Assembly (NCBI GenBank): GCA_958298945.1
Contig: OY282606.1
Coordinates: forward strand, 59,285,920 to 59,349,919
Source of the DNA: Atherix ibis
Taxonomy: Eukaryota; Arthropoda; Insecta; Diptera; Athericidae
Reading direction: 5' to 3'
Length of the DNA: 64,000 nucleotides
Position 1 is the first letter of the stretch; each line of letters starts with the position of its first letter. A model generated the notes under the pieces. That model ran no database searches and was not told where the DNA came from. It saw nothing but the letters and a program-made list of their open reading frames with translations. The translations under genes and the position numbers were made by a program. Positions 35,445-46,754 of the stretch are shown in pieces.

Positions 35445-35831
35445 ATGGGTATAGGTAAATTAAAAGTAGTAACTGTCAATGTAAATTCGATTTGGAGTCA
35501 AATTAAGAGAACGTTTTTTCGTGACTTCTTAAGCGAATATTCTCCAGACATTGCGTTAATCCAAGAAATCAACATACAGGCTGACAAGTGCCTCAGATTT
35601 AAAGGACTCAACGTAATTAATGGTAATAACGAACGAACGGCAATCGTTATTAGAGAAGATATAATTTTCTCAGAGGTTCTTTTACCAGAATTTTCAGGTA
35701 TTGAAAATACGGCGATTGCCTGTACGATTGATAACAAAGAGTTATTAATCGTATCAACGTATTTTGCGCACAATGTGAAAATTATTTCAAGGCGATCAAA
35801 ATTCAAATTGAAAGCCTTAAGCAAGAAATAA
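35445..35831 (+). CDS. LINE endonuclease N-terminal fragment
   Basis: 128 codons in the track frame. It opens LKVVTVNVNSIWSQIKRTFF and continues FLSEYSPDIALIQEIN, the first two conserved blocks of APE-type endonucleases (NxN and the catalytic QE). Later conserved blocks (GDFN, SDH) are absent because of the internal deletion. The last 15 or so codons are out of frame relative to the downstream RT. It cannot form an active nuclease. Confidence 0.8.
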   Translation: MGIGKLKVVTVNVNSIWSQIKRTFFRDFLSEYSPDIALIQEINIQADKCLRFKGLNVINGNNERTAIVIREDIIFSEVLLPEFSGIENTAIACTIDNKELLIVSTYFAHNVKIISRRSKFKLKALSKK

Positions 35832-37684
35832 CTGCCAGACTTAATGACCAATGGAACGAGGCATTCAAACGTACTTTACGTAACATAGAGCCCGGTCCAT
35901 ATGCTTATTCCAAAATTAAGCAATTAATGAGGGATAGAACAAAAGGCAGCCCAGGTCTGAAGAAGGGGAATAGAATTATCACGGATAATAAAATCAAAAG
36001 CGAAATGTTCGCAAATTACTATTCCAAACTTTATGGCAGCCATAATACTTTCGGTAATAAACCGATCGTACAAGATACCGTAGAGGAATTCAAACGCAAA
36101 GCAGGATATAGGAACGAGGAGAGCTCTTCGGCACCAATAACCTACTTTTCATCGGATAATCCAAGCACGAATCCGACAAAGGTAAAACATTGTTTCGTTG
36201 CAAAAAGTGACATCAAATCTTACATTGAGAGGTCATCTAGGAAAAAATCCCATGGTCCGGATGGTATACCCAGTCTAGTAATGAAATGCCTTCCAGAAGA
36301 AGTAATAACATTGCTAACACTCATTTGCAATAACTGCATTAACAATGGGTACTTCCCTACAATATGGAAGTCGGCAGATATCGTAACCATCCAAAAGAAA
36401 CAGCACTCCTACACGGAAGCAGACTACCGGCCAATATCACTCCTTTCCAATGTGGGAAAATTATTTGAAAGGTTTATCCTAGACAGGCTTAATATCTTCA
36501 TCGAGGAAGAAAACATAATTCCAGAATTCCAATATGGGTTTCGTGAAGGCCACTCTACACAGCACGCACTTTTAAAGGTACAGACAGACGTTATACTGGA
36601 AAGAATTAAAAACAGTTCTACATGGCTCTGTTCGCTAGATATCGAAAAGGCATTCGATAGCATACCGCACTTGGGTATCATATTTAAAGTAATTAAAATG
36701 AATTTTCCAAAATATCTGGTTAATCTGATAATTAGTTTTCTAGCTTTTAGAAAAGCCAGACTAAAATGGGGAGACGTTTACTCACGGTTCTTCAACGTAT
36801 TGTCAGGCATACCCCAAGGCTCATTAATTGGTCCTAAGCTATATAACCTTTACATTGCAGATATATGTAAGGTTCAATTAAGCGGAAATACTCATATGGT
36901 ATTATACGCCGACGATACCCTAGTCTACAGTGCATCAATGCGACCTAAAGTAGCATTGGAAGCTATGAAAGTATCTGTCAATAAACTGACAGAATACGTG
37001 TACTATAAGGAATGGGGTCTTCAAGTAAACATTCCAAAGTCTGAGTGCTTGTGCATCACGAAGAAGAAATTCATAGACTGCGGGTCTAGCGATAAGGATA
37101 ACACGTTAATGAGGCGCGTAGAGAATCTTAAGTATCTAGGCTTGAATCTCAACAAGAACCTCAAATTCAACTCCTTTGTCAGGGATAAAATTAAAAAAGC
37201 CAACGGCATATTTTGCAGGCTTCTGAGAATGTATCGCTCAGAAATCCTACGCAAGGACGTCAAGCTTATTATTTATAAGCAATTTATAAGAGCGTACCTA
37301 TGCTACGGCTTCCCCACCTGGTTATCTATTTCCCCAACGGTAGCAAGTGAACTGCACAGATTGGAAAGGAAGATCTTACGAAAAGCCACAGGGCTCGGAA
37401 GATCTATCCATACAAAAAAGTTTATTTCAAATGACAGGTTGTACCGGGGGGCAGACGTTACCCCATTTGTAGTATGGCAAATGGGGATAATGCACAAATG
37501 GGTGAAGTCATTAGCCCATCATCCAAACAGGGAAATAAGGCAGTTGACGAACGGCAACTTACTGGAAACCTTGAGGAACAACAAGTACCTGTCACCGCTA
37601 CTTCTAGTGAAGGACACAGAAGAAGCTCTGGAGCAACGCCTCCAGATGTACAAGAAGAAGCCAAAAGGACAACATCGTGGGTAG
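35786..37684 (+). CDS. LINE reverse transcriptase (Jockey/I superfamily), open frame
   Basis: Open from about 35786 (codon TTC after the deletion junction) to TAG at 37682. The first internal ATG is 35927. Motifs in order: RKKSHGPDGIPSLVMKCLP; YRPISLLSNVGKLFERFI; FQYGFREGHSTQHALLK; domain A LCSLDIEKAFDSIPH; domain B LSGIPQGSLIGPKLYNLYI; domain C MVLYADDTLVYSAS; then WGLQVNIPKSE and LKYLGLNLNKNLKF; C-terminal YLCYGFPTWLSIS and LERKILRKATGLGR. All catalytic Asp residues are present and there is no stop over about 630 codons, so the RT itself could still be active. No C-terminal zinc motif was seen. Superfamily assignment is sound; the exact clade is uncertain. Confidence 0.85.
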   Translation, partial: FKAIKIQIESLKQEITARLNDQWNEAFKRTLRNIEPGPYAYSKIKQLMRDRTKGSPGLKKGNRIITDNKIKSEMFANYYSKLYGSHNTFGNKPIVQDTVEEFKRKAGYRNEESSSAPITYFSSDNPSTNPTKVKHCFVAKSDIKSYIERSSRKKSHGPDGIPSLVMKCLPEEVITLLTLICNNCINNGYFPTIWKSADIVTIQKKQHSYTEADYRPISLLSNVGKLFERFILDRLNIFIEEENIIPEFQYGFREGHSTQHALLKVQTDVILERIKNSSTWLCSLDIEKAFDSIPHLGIIFKVIKMNFPKYLVNLIISFLAFRKARLKWGDVYSRFFNVLSGIPQGSLIGPKLYNLYIADICKVQLSGNTHMVLYADDTLVYSASMRPKVALEAMKVSVNKLTEYVYYKEWGLQVNIPKSECLCITKKKFIDCGSSDKDNTLMRRVENLKYLGLNLNKNLKFNSFVRDKIKKANGIFCRLLRMYRSEILRKDVKLIIYKQFIRAYLCYGFPTWLSISPTVASELHRLERKILRKATGLGRSIHTKKFISNDRLYRGADVTPFVVWQMGIMHKWVKSLAHHPNREIRQLTNGNLLETLRNNKYLSPLLLVKDTEEALEQRLQMYKKKPKGQHRG

Positions 37685-38040
37685 CAACTACATCACACAA
37701 GGTCGGATGCACCGAAGGATATCTGGACATCATTGTAGTTTTAAGAATAGTTTTTAGGAATAATTGTAAAAATTGCATGTTAGTTTATAAGAGTAGAATT
37801 AAGTTTTAAGGTTAGGTTATAGGATGTAAGCATGTTTTAAAAAATTAAAGTCAAATTAAGTAAATTAAAATCTTATTTATATAATAGTAGGAATTTATTC
37901 AATGTTAGCAGAACGCTAAGAACAATAAAGACAAATATATGAGCTAGGATTAAATATTCTTAAGGAAAAATAGTTTTAAGATTGGATTGGACAAATGTAA
38001 AATTATTAATGTTATGCAATAAAGTGAACTGAACTGAACT

Positions 38041-38295
38041 GCCCAAAGTGACTTATTAGTTGTCAGTGAGTCGGTGTATTCAGTAAATCGTTCATTGTAG
38101 TAATAATTTATTTCTTGTTTCAGTTGTAGTTGTAGTTGGTTCAGTTTTTTCTTCTCACTTGATATCCTTGAACGTCGCCTTATCAAGTTATGATTTTTTT
38201 GGTGAGACATTATAGATAAAATTTTTCTCTTTACGTTTCTCGCTTATCAAGTTACGATTTTTTTGGTGATACATTGTAGATAAAATTTATCCTCC
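38041..38295 (-). mobile_element. Jockey-clade LINE, linker half (other side of the nested insertion)
   Basis: The minus strand reads MSHQKNHNLIRRRSRISSEK then KKLNQLQLQLKQEI, RFTEYTDSLTTNKSLWAV, matching the region between endonuclease and RT of Jockey elements, where SLW precedes the RT part. The reading continues across the insertion into 35366 and leftward. A 47-base unit is duplicated here (38179-38225 and 38243-38289). Confidence 0.75.
38179..38289. repeat. Tandem duplication, 64-bp period
   Basis: CTTATCAAGTTA followed by GATTTTTTTGGTGA and ACATT(A/G)TAGATAAAATTT occur twice with a few substitutions. It lies inside the Jockey remnant, so it arose after insertion or in its parent. Confidence 0.8.
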
Positions 38296-38299
38296 AACC

Positions 38300-39630
38300 A
38301 GAAATTTGGTTTCTACTCCGAATATTCTACTACCTAGTGGAATATTCGAGTCGTCGATTTCACCGTATCCTCTTTAGAAAGAAGAGAGTATTATTCTGCT
38401 GTATTTTTTAATATAAGTCAAGCTTTTGGTAGAGTTTGGCACTAGTGTTTACTCTGAAAACTCAAAAAGATCCTTCCTTCCATCTATTATGTAGTTCTAA
38501 AATCACTCCTTTACAACCGGCAATTCCAAGTAAGCAAATACAATGAATTCTCTATCTCCCCGAAATCTTGGCAAAGGCCTTATCTCTTTATAATTAATAG
38601 GTTTTGTTGATACTGTAGTAATTTTAGAGTAATTATATTGTGATGAATCTTACTATTTTTCTTTAAAGTAGACTCAGGTTGAGAATTAAATTTGGAATAA
38701 TTATATTATCATGAATCTAACCATTTTCTTTAAAGTTGAGAACCCCAATTCAGATTGAGTATTAAGGCAGAGAAGTCTTTGCCAGTAAAGTTTAAATTAT
38801 TAATAAAGCTCCTTTTAGGAACCAGTGCTTTATAGCACCGTTACGTGCCTATTAAAAATAAAACGCGATGTGTATCGTTTGATGTGTGGAACAATACTGA
38901 TCTCTTCATTCAAAATTCTTATTAATTATATAATTTCACCTAGATATACAAGTAAATACCTAATGCTAGTACATAATAAAAATGCCATCGATACACTTGT
39001 GCATTGGTGGACAAAGTACATTACGAATCAAAGAACGTGCTTAGAATATTTCTCATCAAGAAACACAAAGCACATTCTTATAATTCACAAGGAATGATTC
39101 ACAGTTTCATATGAGAATTTGAATTATTATTGTATATGAATACTATTTAAATATTTTAAAAGCGAAAATAATGTACTTGACATTAGAGCAATTCTTACTG
39201 ATAATCGTATCGCAGAATAGCATCATGTAAAATATTTAGAGAAAGTAAAACAATTAAAAAAATTAAAAGAATATCTGAAATCAGACACAGTCGAATTAGT
39301 ATGCAATTTTAGGCCAGTCATCCGTTCACTGAACGTGCACTCACACCACACGACAAACGATAATGAATGAATTTTAAGGGAATTCATATTTAATCTTAGG
39401 ATGCAGTAATAACTCATTCATTGCCTACATACATATTCAGTCAGTTATTACTAACATATGCATATATAGTCTGTTATTACAAAAATATTGTTGCTTCGTG
39501 CACCTATAATGATTGCTCAATTGTATAAGTATTGTAAGCAATAGGATGTTATTTTAAAAATACTATTCCTATTTTTTACTATAATATTTTACACTTTTTA
39601 TCTAACAATAATTATTATTTTAATTCATAA
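38300..39630. other. Intergenic stretch with a 66-bp imperfect tandem repeat
   Basis: 38627-38689 and 38693-38765 share GTAATTATATT, ATGAATCT, TTTCTTTAAAGT and TTGAG-ATTAA blocks. A small perfect hairpin, CGAATATTC/GAATATTCG, is at about 38319-38349. Otherwise no gene; the frame at 38825-39097 has no recognisable features. Confidence 0.5.
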
Positions 39631-39633
39631 GCT

Positions 39634-39788
39634 TATAGTGTTCATATATAGCTACAGTTCTTACAATAAATATTTTCTTCCATTTAATTTTGTAATTAAA
39701 TTTAAGAAATAAAACTTATTTTAAATTTTTTATTAATTAATAATTAATTTATAATACCAAAACCGTAAAAACATTAATGCATTCAAAT
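39634..39788. repeat. 155-bp dispersed repeat, copy 1
   Basis: Nearly identical to 46600-46754, same length and orientation, starting TATAGTGTTCATATATAGC and ending AATGCATTCAAAT. It lies 0.2 kb beyond the 3' polypurine tract of a gypsy fragment, so it may be part of that element's LTR. Confidence 0.85.
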
Positions 39789-39968
39789 TAACCCATTTTA
39801 TTTTATTTGAAACATATTGTTTTATTTACACAATTTAATTTATATAAACATTAAAAGTAGAACTAACTAACTCACAAATACAAATCTTATACGTAAACTT
39901 ATCAATAAACAACTAAGCCTACTTAGTTGCAATGCAGTATGCAAATACACTACAGTATACATTGTATA

Positions 39969-40375
39969 CCCTCCTCCCCTTCAGAAATTATTGGGACAAA
40001 GTTAAACTTACTTTTATTTAACTAATAATATTTGTATTTATATTAGCCAGCTTCAATCTGTCTACCAAAATGTTTTTTTTTTGTATATTTTCGACTTGAA
40101 CTAAAAATATTTTAATACCACTTTTAATTACTTTATATGGTCTCTGTAAGGTGATACTAAGGATGGGATCTGCCTATTAATTTTTATAAAGACGTGCGAG
40201 CTATTTTTAATTTTCGTCGGTACAAAATATTTAGAGCTACGAGCACGATGATTATTGGTTAATACTACCCTTGGTAACATGTCCTTAAGTTGGTGTAGTG
40301 TGGTAGCTGCTAGTACTATAGTTGATGGATTTAATTGAATAATCACCAGGGCTACAAAAGGTTTGACGTTCTAAA
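39969..40375 (-). mobile_element. Ty3/gypsy 3' end: integrase C-terminus and polypurine tract
   Basis: The minus-strand frame (40128-40346) includes HQLKDMLPRVVL, SSKYFVPTKIKNSSHVFIKI and RQIPSLVSPYRDHIK, the end of integrase where the family has THVFVRxDxVxxPLxPPYxGPYxV (GPY/F module, here decayed). Downstream on the same strand, at plus 39969-39984, is a polypurine tract CTGAAGGGGAGGAGGG, the usual start of a 3' LTR. Stops precede and follow, so it is a remnant. Confidence 0.65.
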
Positions 40376-40751
40376 ACCCAAAAACAATAACGGATTATTG
40401 TTTCAAATAATTGTTAACATTATAGCTACACTACACACTACAGTGTACAGACATAATAAGGATTCTGAGCCTTGCATTCATCATTGCAACATATTTTTTT
40501 TTGCTTAGTTAAGTTTGAGCAGACATGCGAAACCATCGGAAACAAACGAAAATATCGAACTTAATATGTTGAATGACATAGAAAGTGATTCGTTATATTT
40601 TAACTCGAGTGATCAAGCAGTCACATTTTTAAATTATACTTTAAGTTACTAGGTTAGTCATGGTAAGTGTAGTTAGTTTCCAAAATTTTGTTGAATTCAT
40701 TGATAGTAGTCATAGGTTAACCTCTGGACATGCTGTCATAAATTACGAAAA

Positions 40752-40915
40752 AGTTAGTTAGTAGCGTGCTCGACTACCATCCGAGGGTTGTAGGATCGAA
40801 TCCTACTGTGGTGTGGTCAGACGCTAATTTCCAAAAAACCAATTTCCTTTCCATTTGAATTTAATTTCCTTGTCGCGTTATCCCTTAAAATGTACGTTTA
40901 AGTACTAATGTTACT
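40752..40915 (+). repeat. tRNA-derived SINE, copy 1
   Basis: The 5' part is tRNA-like. A box-A-like TTAGTAGCGTGC and a perfect T-arm, GTAGG-ATCGAAT-CCTAC (40790-40806), include the box-B core GATCGAATC. The following 100 bases (ACGCTAATTTCC...AAGTACTAATGTTAC) are tRNA-unrelated and recur at 42218-42407. It is not a real tRNA because the acceptor and anticodon arms do not fold. Confidence 0.6.
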
Positions 40916-41585
40916 TATAATGATAACAAAAAAAAAATCGCTTTAAAGTCGAAGAAGAAGTGATAAAGCTACTATATGTATTCAAATAAGTTTTCTACCA
41001 CAATAAGGAGAAGATCTGATCCTTTGCTAATTTCCTCGTGCAAGTTTTATATAACTGGATACCGCGGATGAAGGCTACCACTACTTAAAAATAACTATTC
41101 CTGTAGTGGTTTTGAAATTTCTAACTCATTCTAGTTATAATCATTTTTGCCGTCAATATCATATTATTCTATTTTCCCCCTAGCTACATTTGCTTTTCAC
41201 GCTGTAAACTTTCATGCTGGATTTTCTCGATCCTTCAAAATTTTATTTATTGTTTCTTAAAATAAACGTAAAGCGCTCCTCATAATCTAATAAGCTTTTA
41301 TTGGTCCACTGAACTAACAAATTACCAATTTCTTCTTGCCTGCACATTAATAAGTCATTAAAAGGCTTCATGGTGGTGGCGCTACATTAAACAACAAAAT
41401 AGAAATCTATCAATATTGTATTTGATAAATTAATATCTTATAAATATTTGGTTGCATTAAAATTATTTAAAAAATATACAAATTAAAATAAAATATATGT
41501 CTATACATATTTGGTGATATAAGATCAGAAATAAGGAAGTTTACATCTAATATGCGTGGTATATGTGATCATGTTATACTTGTTA

Positions 41586-41607
41586 TATATATATATATAT
41601 ATATACG
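41586..41607. repeat. (TA)n microsatellite
   Basis: About 10 TA units, ending TACGTG. Confidence 0.9.
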
Positions 41608-42217
41608 TGTGTATAAAATAATAGGTAAAGTAATATACATTTAAGATCTTGCAGAATTTTTCGCTCTTATGGTTTAAACAATCAAATATAAACGTTTCTG
41701 ATAACCCGTAGTGACGATTTTAGTAACTACCTTGCATGTTACGGTTCTGGTCTTTTACATTCAATAAAAATTACGATAAATTTTATACAATGAAAAATAT
41801 GTTGTTCTTATATGCTTATTGAAATATATCTCAAAAATAGCCATACATACATACATATGCATGTGTGGAGTAATGGTCCGAAATACACCAGCAGTTAGCC
41901 AAAAGTAGTTTCATGGAGCTGAATACAACATCTGGAGTAACCAACTCAAAAATTTAATGCAAATTCAAAAAAAACTATTTGAGAAAAATTCTAAGAAGTT
42001 GCTGTTTTTGGTCACAAAAAAAGGATTATTCGAAGGTAAATGGAGTCTGTTTTGGAAGCTATTTAACAAGATATATACAGACAGTTACGAGTAGTCAACA
42101 CTATGGCAAAGCTATGTTCAACTACTTTAGCTTAAAACGGTCACACAAATCATTACCAACTTTTAAATAGTATTTTATCACCAATTTTAGTTTGTATTTT
42201 TAATAAATGTGATTGAA

Positions 42218-42407
42218 GGCCGTTAGCTACTGGAGTACCATCCAAGAGATCGAAGGTTCGAAAACCATTAAGCCATGGTCCTACGCTAATTCTCCAAAAA
42301 ACTATTTTTCTTTTCATTTCTACTTCAATTTCCATATTCCGATATCTTTTATCGCCAAATGGCCTTTAAAGTCATGGCACTTAGAATATACATTTCAGTA
42401 CTAATTT
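42218..42407 (+). repeat. tRNA-derived SINE, copy 2
   Basis: CGTTAGCTACTGGAG...ACCATCC, box-B-like GGTTCGAAAAC, then ACGCTAATTCTCC and a tail ending CAGTACTAATTTTAC, parallel to copy 1 with an insertion of about 25 bases in the body. Older or more diverged in the tRNA part. Confidence 0.6.
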
Positions 42408-43094
42408 TACATATGTGTATATGTGATTGTTCAAGAAATATTATTTCTTAAAAACCAAAATTGTTGTCTCTTAAACATTAAAAGTTCTAATTTTGTGAAA
42501 GAATTATTATAATTTTAACATGCTTATTTGAGTTAAAATGATAATTTTACTCAAAAATATTTTATATTAATAAATAATAGCAAAATATTTAACTTCTATC
42601 ATAAAACTACATAAAAATATTCCCATTTTTATGTACATATGTACGTGTATACATTGAGTTTGTTTATGATTTAAATACCTAATAGAATAAATAATTTGCA
42701 AATTGCTTAAACTATTCTTTAAATTATAAAAAAATTTCACGCAAATTTACCAACCATTTTTAAAGTTTAAAATCATATCTATGTGTATGCAAATAGGCAC
42801 ACACATTTGTTATGATAACATTTTTAATAGCGATATAAAGTGAAAAATCAATATTTACTGCTATCTTAAATGATTTGAAAAATATAAAATAAAATCAACC
42901 ATTCTCAATGTTTTTTGAATGGAAACCTACTGACTTCTCGTTATTATAGATACAAAATTTTACAGACATACAATCGCAGAATTCCGTATAAAATTCTTGT
43001 GACTAACAGAGTCTCTAAAGGAAGAAAAACTCAATTTAACTATTTTTCTTTGTTTCCGTTTTTTTGGAATTGAATCCTTAAAAATTCATTTATG

Positions 43095-43445
43095 CTAGGG
43101 AATGGCAGTGAAAACCATATCAGCAAAAACTCTTCTGTTTGAATGTTCCTTATAGTTAATGTTAAAGATATTTGCTTTTTCCATCAAAATATTCAACTTC
43201 CTTTTATGGTCGTCGAAATTATATCCTATAGGAAATATATTTAAAATCTCCATTAAAATTAAGTTTGTAAAATTAATACAAAAATTTTCGTTGAAAGAAG
43301 GCTTCACTTGTAGTATATTCGAAAATTCATCTCAAATAAAAACTGCAATTGACAAATTTCCGTTGTACGTGAATATAGTATTACAAAAATCAATGATTGG
43401 TAAAATTAAGCACAGTACATTCGAATTCATTGCCATATTACAGTT
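43095..43445 (-). pseudogene. Unrecognised coding-like stretch, one internal stop
   Basis: On the minus strand about 117 codons run with a single stop (near 43330), giving MAMNSNVLCLILPIIDFC... before it and FPIGYNFDDHKRKLNILMEK after it. Stops are frequent by chance in this composition, so the openness is notable. The plus strand is also open (43159-43452). No family recognised and no promoter assigned. It could be a decayed gene or chance. Confidence 0.25.
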
Positions 43446-44070
43446 GTATTGAATAAAGTATTTAGTAATCATTTAATACTTTTACTGAATTACATTTTAA
43501 TAGAAAGGAGAATTTATTATTGAATATTTCAATATAATTTGTATTGAACACCCATATTTCATAAGCATGACTTTTTAAGTTAATAATAACATATGAAATG
43601 AACTAACATAAAGAAATAATGTCAATTTACATTATTATGAAATACAATTAGGCAATTTAGTTTTAATTACTATTTTTTTTCTTTGAAAACTTCGACTCCT
43701 AGTATGATATTTAATCCGATATTTCTATTAACAAAACTGATAAACTATCAATAAATTTAAAAGAAAATTTTTTTTTTTATATTGGAAAACTATTGTAATA
43801 CGTATATGCTGTAAAATTATTAATAAAATTATGATTTGTAAATAAAATTTTAAAAATGATTTTATGTGTAGTACTTATATAGTATATTTTAATTTTTCTC
43901 CACTTTAAAATTGTATGTATAATGTGTCAAATAATTTATTTGTATTTTCTTTAAAAATATAATAGTTTTAATCATATTTAAACTGCAGCATTCAAAATAC
44001 TAACAAATTCTTTATTTGAATGTAGGATAATTAGAATAATTAGTGAGTGCGAAAAATATTCCGCAGGCAG

Positions 44071-44102
44071 TATAAATTATTTGCTTAAACACTGCTTCAG
44101 TT
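44071..44102 (+). promoter_or_regulatory. Orphan core promoter: TATA box plus initiator
   Basis: TATAAAT at 44071-44077 and TCAGTT at 44097-44102 place the initiator A 28 bases after the TATA start, the ideal insect spacing. ATG follows at 44103 (MKILKKI, then an AC/GTAAAA possible splice donor). No convincing downstream exon was found; a start-site chance match is possible. Confidence 0.35.
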
Positions 44103-46599
44103 ATGAAAATCTTGAAAAAAATCACGTAAAATAAAGAAATTGATTTAGAATATTTATTTAGTTATTTCACATTTCTTAAATTTATAAAATAAATCATCCC
44201 TTTTTTTGGGTAGAAATCGATGGGAGTTTTTCGCTACGTGCCTTCATGTTATTATATCAAATTGTATGTAGTTTTGGACTACAATTAAATTTAAAATTTA
44301 AAAGTTATTTCACAATTTCCTATTGAATTTCGTAAAATTTTTTGGGTGAAAATAAATTAACTTGTAATACAATATATTACCAAAAACGTTCCATCGTTTG
44401 TAAGCCTATATATTATAGATTAAATATTAATAAGAGGAGTGTTAATAAACTTTCGCATTGAAAATAATAATATATACTCATATCCAAAATAAACTAATGT
44501 ATTTCAAGTAAATAAAGTTCAATAAAAGAAAATCTATTCTTTGAAATATACAATATTATTTTCTACTGAAGAACCTTTATATCATAAGATGTAAATACAA
44601 TAATATTTCTTACGCAAAAATGATTTTTTTATATTTTTCTAAAATTCCTAAACATTATAAGTTCCTTATTTTTCTGACAGTATAAAGTGCATTTTTCTAC
44701 GAAATAACTTTATGAATGTTCTCAGATAATGTAAAAACTTTAGAAGCAGTAATGGCTAACTTTGCTATAAGTTACTTTTTATAGTGAATGACACATTATT
44801 TTCAAGTCGTTAATTCTGCAGGTAAAATATCTCAAATTGGCAAATTATGCCAAATTAAACAATCAGAATTTTATAAAATACATAATACTCGTATAATTAG
44901 TTCATAATTAAAAATAAAAAAATATTGTTATAGTTATTATTTTTGTGGAAATAAAATTAATAACAATATTACACTATCATAATTTAAGATGGCAAAAGTT
45001 TAGGCAAATTTGTGAAAAATAAAAAATACTACTAAAAAGTTTTGTAACAAAAAGCGACGTCTTTACTTTTTAGGTTTTACCCTACATACACGTATATAAA
45101 TTATTGTAAATGACACAACAATTATGGGAATGATAACTTACTATTTCAGCAAATATATATGTTAAATTGTATATGATTATTCAAAAAATAAAGATAAATA
45201 AATATTGGAAATATGTTTGAACAATTTTTTCAGACATCAGTGTTTGTGAATCCATATTATTTCGGTTATGGTTTCTATTATGAACAATATATTATTATGT
45301 AAAAATAATTATTTTATATATGGTATTTAAAAAAAGAGCTCATTATTACAATTTTAGTTCTTTAATATAAAATGAATCACTGATAAACTTTACAATATTT
45401 TACTAGTACATATATGGAATTTGTTTTAATTTTAATGCACTAATATTCGCTGGTAGTATTCGTAGATATTTTATAGTCATAACATTTATCATTGCATTAT
45501 ATGCCAAACTAAGTCAAATATTTTCTATCAAATTACTGGAACTTAAACATTAGATGGAATAAAGATAAGGGTTGTATCTGGGATGATGTATATTCAGGTG
45601 AATATGTTTTTTGAATACGAGTATATTATAAATATGTACAAGTCCTGGTACGTAAATGCTCTTTCAAGTTTTGCAACAAAAGCTCAAATAGTGCAACAAG
45701 TCCAATGGTAATTTTGTTTAAAAGAAATTTTTTTTGAATTTGAATTCGTTTCTGCATACTATAGCATATGCATTTATAATATATACATATAGAATACTAT
45801 TTAATTTTGCTTATTTATTTAAAATTATAATTTTTTATTCATTAATTTCCAATATATTATATTGTATATAAAATCTTATATATATGACTGTATTTATGAT
45901 GAAAACCTATTTTTAAAACCGGAAAATTTATATTAAATAAGGTCAAGGATAATAAGAAAAAGCTCTTACAATCGTTTAAAATGATGCAAAAGAAATTTTT
46001 TAAGTTTATCTATATTTTGAATGTATACATTTTAATTAATCTACTAATAATAATTTATTTGCAAACGTTGATGGGATAATTTTAAAAATTTCAATTTATA
46101 AATATAAGAAATAGTTAAAAAATTTATATTTTTCAAGTTTTTACTCAAAATATTATTTGAACTATCAGAATAACGCATTTCTATAGAGTAGCTTTCTTAA
46201 TAGAAAGTCCTTCATATATAAGAAAAGCTTTTTGATAAGTTCCAATTTCCCCTGCGAACTTTTCGCGCAGTATTTATTTATCGCAACTTTTCTCTTAGGA
46301 GCTTAGCTCTCTTGAATCCTTGTTAAATCGAAAAGTACCAATCAGTTTTTGAAGGATTTTCTGCACACCATACATTTTACGTTCAGTAAATCGTACGTTG
46401 GTGTAGCAACCGGATCACCAACTAATTTTCAAGCTCACTTTTTAATAATAAGGAGTCAGTTATGTTAATTATTAAGATTAAATCGTGAAAATTTAAATAA
46501 TATCAATAAGAATTTATTTATTATAAGTAAAATATGTATTTAAATAAAAAGCAACATAATAATAATATTGAAGTGTTCTTATTTTAAACTTAAAAAATT

Positions 46600-46754
46600 T
46601 ATAGTGTTCATATATAGCTACAGTTCTTACAATAAATATTTTCTTCCATTTAATTTTGTAATTAAATATAAGAAATAAAACTTATTTTAAATTTTTTATT
46701 AATTAATAATTAATTTATAATATCAAAACAGTAAAAACATTAATGCATTCAAAT
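46600..46754. repeat. 155-bp dispersed repeat, copy 2
   Basis: Matches 39634-39788 over its full length with a few substitutions and no indel. Isolated in gene-poor sequence, as a partial or solo LTR might be. Confidence 0.85.

Larger units (their letters stand above)
35367..38048 (+). mobile_element. Nested, internally deleted LINE with target duplication and GAACT tail
   Basis: CTGCCCAAAG flanks both ends (35367-35376 and 38039-38048; the first two bases of the right copy may belong to the tail). The element spans about 35377-38040. It ends in tandem GAACT pentamers (TGAACTGAACTGAACT) instead of poly(A), just after AATAAAG. Only 68 bases precede an endonuclease-type ORF, with no ORF1. The endonuclease is cut short and joined near 35786 to the region before RT, so this copy is an internal-deletion form. 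It sits in the linker of a Jockey element whose coding text continues on both sides. Confidence 0.85.

Noticed and set aside
40752..40815. A genuine tRNA gene at the first SINE head
   Set aside because: Only the T-arm pairs perfectly; the acceptor stem is absent, and the downstream body recurs at 42218, so it is a SINE head.
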